Assembly (NCBI GenBank): GCA_016271365.2 | Contig: CM057454.1 | Span: 693,361,501-693,425,500 of the forward strand | Direction: 5' to 3' | DNA from: Neoceratodus forsteri | Taxonomy: Eukaryota; Chordata; Ceratodontiformes; Ceratodontidae | Length of the DNA: 64,000 nt | Shown here: positions 23,440 through 33,489 of the stretch, one piece after another | Layout of the letters: each line of letters begins with the position of its first letter | Position numbering within the stretch: the first letter of the stretch is position 1 | Translations under genes and position numbers: made by a program | The notes under the pieces: model-generated | The model's database searches: none | The model's input: the letters and a program-made list of their open reading frames with translations, nothing else | Told to the model about the DNA's origin: nothing

Positions 23440-26400
23440 GGGAATGTGTCTTCTAGAATGTGCGGGGGCTGAATCACCCAGCAAAACATACCAGAGTCTT
23501 GGAGTCTCTGAACTCCTTTGGTGCAGACAGCCCTACTCCAGAAGACACACCTCACCAGCCATACGGTATAGTGGTTAAAAAAGCTCTGGGTGAGGACAGT
23601 GTTGGCTAGTTGTGCTTCCACAAAATCCAGGGGTGCAGCCATACTGCTATGTAGGTCAGGACCCTGGACAGTTGAGGCTCAACGTCAGGATTCGCAAGGG
23701 AGATGGATAGTGGCTAAACTATCATACTCTGGGGGCAATGTCATAATAGCCAATGTCTGTGGCTATAACACTGATGCAGGAGAGGTCTATTTGGATCTGA
23801 GCCAGGCCTTTACTGAGCTCTCCATTTAAGAACTCAATATCCCAATTTTGCTTAGAGGGGACCATAACTTGGTGCTGGATATCTTCCTGGATAAATCCAT
23901 CCCTACACCTCAATCCCATCCGAAGGTCTTAGAAACATTAAACACTTTGATGTCGGAATGGGGGTTAGGGGACCTTTGGAGATTCACTCTTCCAAATGAA
24001 CGGGACCATACCTTCTTCTCCAGCATCCATGGGACTCATAGTAGACTCGATTTGTGGCTGGCTAATTATACAGCTATGCCTGGGGTAGGATCCTCAACCA
24101 TCGGTAGCATACTTATATCAGACCATGCCCCTGTAATGATCACATTCCTTCCTCCGGGGCAAAGCTCGCCCTCCACAAGGTGGAGATGCAATCTGCTACT
24201 GCTGCAGGACGCATCATTTCGAGACTACCTAAAGAAGGAGGCCCTCTCTTATTTCTCTATCAACACACCGGGGGAAACTTGAGTGACCACAGTCTGGGAA
24301 GCTTTCAAGGCAGTTCTCAGAGGGAGAATTATCTCCCTCTCAGTGGCCAAAATTAAGGAAAGGGTGAGACAAATAAAAAAGCTGCAGAATGAGCTTACCC
24401 GTCTGGAAAAGCAGTTTAAGCTATCTACCCCTAACCCACTTAACTCTCCTCTTCTGGCTGACATCACAGGCTTTAAATATAGAATTAACATGTTGTTGAA
24501 CAGAACAGCGGAGTGGCCATTGACTCAGGCTAAACATAGGTCCTGGGAGGGAGGGGACAAGGGAGGGAAACTGTTAGCATATTTTCTGTGGAAGCAGAAA
24601 GCCTCTTCCAGAATTCTTGCCCTCAAAAATAAACTGGATAAGGTAGCAACAGCACCCAAGACCATCAATAAGGTTATGAAAAATTTCTATCAAGAACTCT
24701 ACCAGTCCCAGAACGTTCTGTCAGATGACTAGCTCGCCTGTTGGCTGCAAGCTAATTCTCAAGGGGTGTAACTCCCTTGGCTCCCAGAAAAGCAAGCCCA
24801 TTCCCTAGATATCCCAATCACTCAAGACAAACTTTGTTTAGCCCTGTCCCAAATGACTAAAGGAAAGGCCCCGGGTCCAGACGGGATGTCAGTTGAGTTA
24901 TACCAACTACTACAAGATGAGATTACCACTCCTCTTATGCGTGCTCTCCAGGAAGCACAGAGAGATGGTACACTCCCCCCACTATGCGTGAAGTCCTTGT
25001 CACACTAATCCCTAAAAAGTTCTCAGATAGCTTGATGTGTGCAAATTACAGGCCCATATCACACCAAGACACTGGCCAAAGTCCTGGCAACCAGATTGTC
25101 CCTAGTCCTCTCAAACTTGTTTCACCCATTGCAAACAGGGTTCTCAAAAGGGAAGTCGAGTGCTGATCGCTTATGTCTCATTCTAAACCTCAAATGGTTA
25201 GCGCTACAATCTGAAACCTCAATGGCTGCCTTGGCAGTCGACTTTGCTAAAGCATTCGACTCCCTGGAATGGGCCTACCTCCTTCAAGTTATATGACTGT
25301 ATGGATTTGGGCCCTACTTTTGTTCCTGGGTGTCCACCCAGTATAACTTACCCACAGCCGGGATTCTTACTATTAGGGATATTTCCTCCCCTTCTCCTTG
25401 CACAGAGGCACTAGGCAGGGTTGTTCTCTTTCCACCCTCCTCTTCCTTATGGCTTTGGATCCATTGATCAGAAAGTTCACCCATACCCCAAGTATCACCG
25501 GTGTTCCAGTGGGAGATATATCCTACTTAGTTAACGCGTATGCAGATGATATGCTGCTTACTCTCTCCAATCCATAGTCTTCCCTCCCTACTATCTTGTC
25601 AATCCTACAAGAATTCACCTCACTGCCAGGGCTAACAGTGAACCAAAGGAAAACCATGCTCTTCCCCCAAATAGGCAATGTAGTAGGCACTGTCTCACTG
25701 GCATCGATACTGCCTGGGCCCCGCAAGGCTTCCCATATTTGGGCATCACTATTACGACAGCTTGGAAAGATCTTGAAGTTGATCATTTCTCCCCTCTCCT
25801 CACATCCCTTACAGCCGATATCCAACGATGGAGAAAGCTGCACCTGACCTTGAAAGGAAAGGTAGAAGCTGTAAGAATGTTTGTTTTCTCCAGGGTCTCA
25901 TATCTGCTTAATAACCTCCCAATCCCCCTCTCTCTTAAAAGCCATTTCAGGCCCCAGACAGGCTAGTTGCACTTTTTCTATGGGAGGGTGGAGCTCCTAG
26001 ATGGGGCGAATGAAATTGCCAGCCCACTAGACTAGAGGAGGACTCAGCCTCCCCTGGTTCATGGGCTATCAGCTTGCCTTCAGAATGGCACAAGCAGTAG
26101 CCTGGTTTGTCCCCCGTTCTACCCCTCTTCCTCCCCAGTGGGTAATGTTAGAAGCTGCACTGTTGGTGGATGTCCCTCTCTTCTCCCTGCTATCTAGCAG
26201 GAAAACCTCTGGACTTCAACTTACCCCTCTCATGACAGAAACATGTAGATCCTGGTGCCAGATGATGGCAATAACTGGGGTCCTAAGTGCAGATTACCTC
26301 CCTCCTCTATGTTATGCTCTGATGTGGCACAATCCTCTTATCAAGGTGGACCACAAACAGCTTAATTGGACCACATGGGCCACCAGGCATATCCGAATGG

Positions 26401-27360
26401 TAGGTGATCTTCTCCTCCCGAACACCCAAACATTAATGTCCTTTGAGCAGATCAGGGATAAATATGGGCTGTCCTCACAAGATTTTTGGAAATTTCTTCA
26501 GTAAATGAGTGCTTTAACACCTCTCCTTAATACTTGGCCAACCCGGCCCACTTGGAGCTGCCTAGGAAACCTCCATCAACCCAAAAAAGGTAGGGGCCTT
26601 GTAGGCACCCTCTACAAAACACTCAGTGATGCCCAGCCAGATGCCACTGTATCTAGTAGATCCACATGGGAACGAGACCTCCCCCACCTCCTATCCCAAC
26701 AGCAATGATCGGAGTGCCTCAGAATGGCTCATACAGCATATGAGGACTCAAAGAGCCAGTTAATCCAACTTAAAATCCTCCTTAGATGGTACAGAACCCC
26801 CACGGTTCTTCACAGTCTTAAGATAATACCACAAGATAGCTGCTGGAGATGTCACTTCTCCCCTGCCCACTTACTCCTCATCTTATGGACATGCCCAACC
26901 ATACGTACTTTTTGGGCCCCACTTCTGAATGACTGCTCCACTGTAGTAGACAAACCAATATCCCTTCAGCACTATCTTCTCATGTTGGGGGACACCTCCA
27001 CGCTAAAAGACAAAGAACCTGTGTGCGTAACACTGAGGCAAGGGTTACCCCAAAGGGCATTTGGCTGGGAAGCCAAGTTTCAAGAAAATACAAAATCACA
27101 CATGCCCCCACAATGCAAAGCATCATGGGCTGCATATGCAAATCACCACAGAATGTTATGCTGGTCCAACTTTAAGCAGAATTGCATGGTGCCGGAGGCC
27201 CTCTCACACGTTTGCAAACTGGCCGAGGCCTGGCACAGACTCAGCACTAACTGTGTGTTATGCAGCCATGATGCTGCATGTGCATGGCTGTGACCTAACC
27301 CTCACCTTAAGCCCACTCCCTCCCCTCCTCCCTAGCAAGGCGTGGGTCCTTGTGGCAATT
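23440..27360 (+). pseudogene. L1 ORF2 (endonuclease, reverse transcriptase, Cys-rich C-terminus)
   Basis: The endonuclease start is readable at 23440-23520 (NVRGLNHPAK-like). GDHNLVLD stands for the GDFN motif at 23857-23880 and SRLDLWLANY for the S-RIDY motif near 24045. ISDHAPV (about 24115) is the SDH motif, intact. The RT follows: KGKAPGPDGMSVE (24860-24895), NYRPIS, TGFSKGKSSADRL, ALAVDFAKAFDSLEW (25225-25270, first catalytic Asp), TRQGCSLSTL in another frame near 25415, and AYADDMLLTL with YADD at 25539-25550. The C-terminal Cys motif is CWRCHFSPAHLLLILWTC near 26845-26900. Numerous stops and frameshifts are present. Confidence 0.92.
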
Positions 27361-28075
27361 ATGGAAGCAAAAAGGCTATCCTGGTGAAATGAAGGCAGTC
27401 CAACCCCCCCCCACACTTTCACAGTGGTGGGCAGCTATGGCCAGATTGGTCGTTTTTGAGCGACTTACAGCAGTAGCCAAAGGTAAACTTGCTTACTACT
27501 ACCTGAAATGAGAAGACTACCTGCTCTCTCACATTTGCATGGTGGCACCTCCCCCATTGCAGAACCCCCCCACTGTCTTGACCCGAGCTTGAAATAGTAA
27601 AGATGACGTCTCTCCCTCTTAGCTTCCAATTTGTTCTCCACCACCCTTGTCTATGTTTTCTACTTTCACCATTTCTTCTCTGGTCCTCTGGCAATTTAAA
27701 TACTAGTACAACAGGTTACCTGACATACACTATCCAAGAGAACCTGAGAGATTTTCTCTAACATATAGCTATGCCGACTGGCCTGTATGGATCTGCTTTT
27801 TTGAGGTTTACCCTAACAAATTTATGTGGTTGCATAAAGTCTGATAAAAGTAGTGAGTGCATAAGGAATGCCTCTTTGGAGGCTAGCTGAGTTTCTTAAG
27901 TGGTCAGAATTAGATTATTTCTATAGCAAGCCTTGCTCTTCACAATTGGATATCTTATAAGGTGTTATTACTCTTGTATGCCTATGATGGAAATAACTAG
28001 CAGGTGTGATAGTCTGTATCTTACAAGCAGTTTGTCAAAATTGAAAACTCAATAACATTTTACATGATAAAAAAA

Positions 28076-28091
28076 AAGAACACCACCTCTT
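28076..28091 (+). repeat. 16-bp target site duplication, right copy (L1 insertion)
   Basis: 'aagaacaccacctctt'. It follows directly on the A-run that ends the L1. Confidence 0.92.
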
Positions 28092-29380
28092 TAGGGTGTA
28101 TGGTGTGCTTGAACCTCTAACATGTGCGGGTACTTTCCAGCCAATGTTTAAGTTGTTCAAATTCTGTGACTGTGTCCCTCCAGATTATCAATATATCATC
28201 TATAAAGCATCACCACAAATCCAAACAAGAATAGAAAGGATTTGTGGTGGCGCTCTACAGATGATTCATCTCCATTTGCCCATGTAGAGATTCACAAAAC
28301 TGGGTGCCATCATGGCACCCATCACAGCACCTTGTACCTGCAAAAATGTTTCTTCACTAAACACGAACAAGTTTTTTGTAAGAACCTGTTCAGCCAACAA
28401 GATTAAGTAGTCTGTTGGAACCCCCACCTTAGTCTCTTCTGTCCTTTGTTCAAGGAAAAATCTCATGGCCTCTAATCCTTCTAAGTGTGGTATCACCGTA
28501 CAAAGGGACTCCACATATAAGGTGACAAAAAACACATCACCCTCCATGTCCAGATTTTCCATTACATCTATTACTTCTGTGGAATCCTTTAAATACGAGC
28601 GTAAACTACACGCCAATGGTTGTAAATGTTGATCCACAAAAAGTGAAAGGGGCTCAGTGATCCATCCCATACCCAAAATGGTTGGCCGTCCTGAAGGATT
28701 TGTGAGACTTTTATGTATTTCTAGAACCATATATTTATAACAGAAAGTACTGAATGATTAACTGACATGGCTACATACATTTTGTCTGTCAAGTACCCCT
28801 TAATATAGCCGATTTTATAACAATAGACTGATCTTTGGCTAATGCTTCCAGGGCCTGTTTTTCCTCCCTGCTACAGCTGTTTATACCCTTTCTATATCTT
28901 TGACTTTTTAGATGTTCTAAGTCTAATTCACATTTTTTGATAAACATCAACACCACAGGGTTACATATAGGACAATATTGTGAACTAGGCTGTAAAGTGC
29001 TATTGTCTGTAACCATATGTTCATCCATTTGATATATGCTATGAAAAGTAACATTTCTGGCAAATTTGTGCAAGTCCACTGTGGTTATAAAAAAATTAAT
29101 GTTCATCGTCGGGCAAAATGAGTGTCCATTACTGAGCACAGCAACTTCTGGTTCTGATAATGTTCATTTTGAAAGATTTACAGCAGGGAACACTGGAATT
29201 TGCATAACCTGGGTCTCTGTAGTTTGCAGTATGTTACTCAATAATTTGCATTCCTTCTCCTTCCTCCACGCCAGCCCCCCTCCTTGTCTTCCTCCTCTAG
29301 GTTGGGGCTGCTGCTCAAAGCGGGTCCTGCACTGACTATTCCTGGGACCCTCCTCCTCCACCCCTTCTTCTAAAAAAATG
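28092..29380 (-). pseudogene. Penelope copy 1, reverse transcriptase part
   Basis: Minus-strand frames 29139-28789 and 28730-28266 match copy 2 residue by residue. They cover CNPVVLMFIKKCELDLEHLK, MVLEIHKSLTNPSGRP, VFFVTLYVESLCTVIPHLEG (normally DVxSLYT, here with the catalytic Asp changed to Tyr) and LQVQGAVMGAMMAPSFVNLY. The DD box segment follows near 28180, next to the L1 target site. Several stops and the lost Asp show it is inactive. Confidence 0.88.
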
Positions 29381-29516
29381 GTCCGATTCTAACCCGTTGG
29401 TATCTGATGATCCTGTGGTGTAATCAAGAATAGTTGCTTCATTACTGGTTACCAGCTGATTGTCTGTTGTTCCCGGTTTCTTCAATATAGATTTTAAAGG
29501 ACCCATTTTACTTTTA

Positions 29517-30108
29517 TCATGCAGTCATATACCTTATCCAGTCTATAATCAGTTTCATCTCTTTTAAACTTTTTTTCTTCTGTTTTTTCAACTGTTGATC
29601 ATAGCGAGTAATTTTGGCATGCAATGTATTGTTAACTGACTCAAACTCCTCCAGGGTACATTTATTTGTCGAGCTGGTTTCTGCTTCTGCTATATCCTTT
29701 GTTAATTTATCTCTAGCTGGTTGGGCATATTTTAATATTAATTCTATATTTTTAATGGATGCCTCTTCCATGTTATTTTGCCACTTCTGCATTAGGTTTA
29801 TATCGTCAGTTCCATGACAGAGTTTATTTAGAATTCGTAACCCCCAAGGGATCCTTTTAACAATTAAGTATGCTTCTAGAGTTACTTTATGACATCCTCC
29901 TACCTTTCATCACCAACTTCTCCAGAGTTCGGTATGCTGTTTTATTGTCTATTACAGTGCTGTCTCCAACGTTGCCATCAGTTATAGATTGCAGAATAGG
30001 ATTCATGCTGTTCATAACTCCAAAAGCTAAACTGGCAAATTCTCCAATTTGGGCCTCCGGCATAGTTGTCTGTTCTTCCTGATTTTCCTGATTAGCCATC
30101 CTCATCAC
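29517..30108 (-). pseudogene. Penelope copy 1, N-terminal region
   Basis: 30108-29887 begins MMRMANQENQEEQTTMPEAQ and continues with a helical, coiled-coil-like segment; 29792-29517 continues with KLTKDIAEAETSSTNKCTLEE and Lys-rich sequence. It lies upstream of the RT in the Penelope reading direction and downstream of the pseudo-LTR, where the N-terminal region is expected. Copy 2 lacks this region because of its 5' truncation. Function of the N-terminus is not evident from sequence. Confidence 0.65.
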
Positions 30109-30324
30109 TCCAGCTCCATAGTACTCATAAATATGGGCTCCTAAATTGTTTTGGGTTTCACACTATTTAACAACTTGCCAGATAATTAAAAAATATACCG
30201 TGGTTTATTTCACTAATCTCTATGGGGAGGACCAAATGTTATACACTCTTCAAATGCAGTTCTACTGATTTTACACCTCTATATATTATGAGGTAACATG
30301 TGCTTTTTAAACAATAATCATAGA

Positions 30325-30549
30325 GACAAAAAGAAGATGAAGCACCAGGTTTCTTGTAACGGTGATAATATTAACAAAATCAGTCCAATGGAGAAAAAAT
30401 GAGCACCTGTTATAACAGAACTGCGACAGACTCTGAAGTTAGTTACAAGTCATATGTTTTTATTGTTTATGAAAATTACAAACCATGCAGTGGCCCATTA
30501 GCCTATAAAAACATTAACATTTCCCCTGGTCATCTGCCAGGCTTCCTCA
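30325..30549 (-). repeat. Penelope pseudo-LTR, upstream of copy 1 and shared edge with copy 2
   Basis: Direct repeat of 18780-19010. It ends at 'ccaggcttcctca' (30537-30549), after which copy 2 coding sequence begins at once. It lies about 215 bp upstream of copy 1's first open frame (30108, minus). Confidence 0.85.
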
Positions 30550-32835
30550 GATTATTGACTAACATACTACAAACTACAGAGACCCAGGTTATGCAAATTC
30601 CAGTCTCCCCTGTTCTAAATTTTTCCAAACGAACCTTATCAGAACCAAAAGTTGCTGTCCTCAGTAAGAGATTCTCATTTTGCCTGACAAACATTATCTA
30701 TTTTACAACCAACGTGGACTTGCACAAATTTGCCAGAAATTTAATTTTTCATAGCATATATCAAATGAATGAACATATGGTTACAGACAATAACACTTTT
30801 CAACCTAGTTCACAATATTGTCCTATATATATCCCTGTGGTGTTGATGTTTATTAAAAAATGTGAATTAGACTTAGAACATCTAAAAAGTCAAAGAAATA
30901 GAAAGGAAATAAACAATTGTAGCAGGGAGGAAAAACAGACCCTGGAAGCATTAGCCAAAGATCAGTATATTGTTTTAAAATTGGCTGACAAGGGGGGAGG
31001 GATAGTAATAATGGACATAGACTATTATGTGGGTGAGACTGAAAAGCAGCTACAGGATAGTAATTCATATGTAAAGCTCAATAGAGCATTTGTGGAACAG
31101 TGTAAGAAAGAAGTGGATGAGGCTTTAAACCAGGGCTATATTAAGGGGTACTTGACAGACAAAATGTATGTAGCCATGTCAGTTAATCATCCAGCACTTC
31201 CTGTTAAAAATATGGTTCCAAAAATACATAAAAACCTCACAAGTCCTCCAGGATGACCAATCATTTTGGGTAAGGGATGGGTCACTGAGTCCCTTTCACT
31301 TTTTGTGGATCAACATTTACAACCATTGGCGTGTAGTTTACACTTGTATTTAAGGGATTCCACAGAAGTAATAAATATAAATGGAAAATTTGGACATGGA
31401 GGGTGATGTGTTTTTGTCACTTTAGATGTGGAGTCCCTTTATATGGTGATACCACACTTAGAAGGATTAGAGGCCATTAGATTTTTCCTTGAGCAGAGGA
31501 CAGAAGAGGCTAAGGTGGGGGTTCCAACAGACTACTTAATCTTGTTGGTTGAACAGGTTCTTACAAAAAACATGTTCATGTTTAGTGAAAAAGCATTTTT
31601 GCAGGTACAAGGTACTGCGATGGGTGCCACAATGGCACCCAGTTTTGCGAATCTCTACACTGGCAAATGGGAGATGGATCATCTGTATAGCACCACCACA
31701 GATCCTTTCTATTCTTGTTTGGATTTGTGGCAACACTTTATAGATGATATATTGATAATCTGGAGGGGCACAGTCACAGAATTTGAACAACTTAAACATT
31801 GGCTGGAAAGCAGCAGCACATGTTTGAGGTTCAAGCACACCATACACCCTAAAGAGGTAGTGTTCTTGGACCTCAAAATATATAAAAAAGCAGATGGTAA
31901 CGTGTGCACTACCCTCTACCAGAAGCCAATGGATAGAAATAGTCTCCTTAGATTTGAAAGTTGTCACCCTAATCATGTTAAATTTAATATACCTAAGGGA
32001 CAACTCATATGAACACTGAGGAATTGTACAGAAGTGGAGGAGTACAAAGTGAAAAGAAATCAGCAAGTTAGAAAGTTCTTTGAAAGGAGGTACATCACAC
32101 ATAGCATATCCACAGCTATAAACACAGTGGCTAATATGGATAGAACTGTAACATTAGGGGATGGGAAGAAACAAGAGCCTAGTAGAAATGCATGTCCCTT
32201 TGTCACCACTTACTCCAGAGTGGTGGAACAAGTGCACCAGAGGATAGCAGACAATTGGTCCCTCCTTGAGTCAGAACCTAAGCTACATACTGTCTTCATA
32301 GAAGGACTGAAGATATTATTCAGGAGATGTACAACTATCAAGGATAAGGAAGTAAGGAGCTACCTACCTAAAACAAAACCTCCCCCCCCCAAGAGTAGCA
32401 TCACCCTGTTACCCCCACCAGTAGATAATTTTAAATGTGGTAAATGTACCTATTGTCAGTATATGAAAACATGTAAGGTGATTACACACCCCCTTAAAAA
32501 TACTCCAATATATATTGGGGATTTTATTAACTGTAGTAGTGAGGCTGTAGTATATTTACTCAATTGTAGTTGTGTGGCCTTTTATGTAGGACGTACCACA
32601 CGTCAGTTCAAAGTAAGGATAAGAGAACATATTAGGGTCTTGGGGAGAGGTGACACTACATATGCTATAGTTAAGCATGTACAAAGCACACCAGGAGTTT
32701 TACATGATATTAAATTTGTTGGTTTAGAACAAATCAAAGGTGGGCCAGGGGCATTAAGAAACTAATAGGGATGATAGAAGCTACTGGACTTATGAGCTTG
32801 CAGCAAGGGATGGGGGACTTAATGACAGCATTGAT
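30550..32835 (+). pseudogene. Penelope copy 2, RT plus GIY-YIG endonuclease, 5'-truncated
   Basis: The most complete Penelope coding region here. In order: LLTNILQTTETQVMQIP at the truncated start; LALKDQY-like and LADKGGGIVIMD (near 30980, the DKG motif of Penelope RTs); VPKIHKNLTSPPG followed by a stop at 31254; VTLDVESLYMVIPHLEG (catalytic Asp kept, about 31415); LQVQGTAMGATMAPSFANLY; FIDDILIIW with the catalytic DD at 31743-31748; VVFLDLKIYKK; stop at 32011. Then the CxxC motif KCGKCTYCQYM and the GIY-YIG core VYLLNCSCVAFYVGRTTRQF with KVRIREHI, ending at 32765 by a frameshift near the terminal NWIYEL equivalent. About three stops and two frameshifts in 2.3 kb. Confidence 0.93.
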
Positions 32836-33304
32836 CTGGCATCATTTTTCAATAAGTGTTGATGTTGAAAATAAGAAAATAAAGAAGTGAAGGTTTTGGT
32901 GCTGTTAATGTGAGATTGTATACGTTTGAAAAAAAACGTTTGGACACTGGCTGTTCGTTATTAGTTTAAATACAAATTTAAAAGACAGTGCCTGAATTGC
33001 AGCACCACTGTGGATGAGTTAGTGTAAAAGAAATGTAGTGCATTACATAGAAAAGTATTCCAAGGGTAACCCCCCTGCCCCCCATTTATATAAACATTAA
33101 TGTGTAAAGAGTACTCCCCACAGTGGGTGCTAGAAATTCAAGTAAGCCAGTCAGGCTTTTTAAAAGAAATGTGATTAAGTATGTAATCAATTGGAAGGTT
33201 TGAAACTGCACTTGAAGTTAATTAAAGAATGAATTTTATTGGTGGATGGTTGCTTTGAGCCCACCTGTAGGTGTAATATAAGGGTCATTTTTAACAAATG
33301 TATT

Positions 33305-33477
33305 TAAATCACTCTGAGGATGCCTGGCAGATGACCAGGAGAAACATTAGTGTTTTAATATGCTAATGGGCCACTGCACAGTTTGTTATTTCCCCAAACA
33401 ATAAAAACATATGACTCGCAACCAAGTTCGAAATCTGTTGCAATTCTGTGATAGCAGGTACTCATTTTTTCACCTTA
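33305..33477 (+). repeat. Penelope pseudo-LTR, 3' end of copy 2
   Basis: Reverse complement of the repeat at 18845-19010, ending at the 12-bp duplication. It lacks the outer 60 bp found in the two other copies. Confidence 0.85.
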
Positions 33478-33489
33478 GGACTCCAACAC
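33478..33489 (+). repeat. 12-bp target site duplication, right copy (Penelope unit)
   Basis: Exact match to 18768-18779. The L2 sequence continues immediately to the right. Confidence 0.9.

Larger units (their letters stand above)
20490..28075 (+). mobile_element. L1-clade LINE, full span, inactive
   Basis: A 7.6-kb element with exact ends given by the 16-bp duplication. It starts with a G-run and 'gcgtggcttggacc' followed by 'gagaagatggc', a leader start typical of L1/Tx1 elements, and ends in a short A-run (28068-28077). Order: leader 20490-20923, ORF1 remnant 20924-22254, an unusually long inter-ORF region to about 23440 with no domain seen, ORF2 remnant 23440-27360, then a 3' region of about 700 bp. 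Target-primed integration with a long duplication and A-tail is the L1 mode. It splits the Penelope copy, so it is the youngest insertion of this nest, although it already carries many stops. Confidence 0.93.
18780..33477. mobile_element. Composite Penelope-like unit: two copies in inverted orientation, one integration
   Basis: Between the 12-bp duplications lie copy 1 (minus: 30549 to 18780, split by an L1) and copy 2 (plus: 30550 to 33477). Their 3' ends point outward. Copy 1 has the same terminal sequence at its start (30325-30549) and end (18780-19010) in direct orientation, the pseudo-LTR arrangement of Penelope elements. Copy 2 begins abruptly within the coding region, so it is 5'-truncated and joined to the outer edge of the upstream pseudo-LTR. 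Penelope elements are known for partial tandem and inverted arrangements; here the single flanking duplication shows that both copies landed together. Confidence 0.85.
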
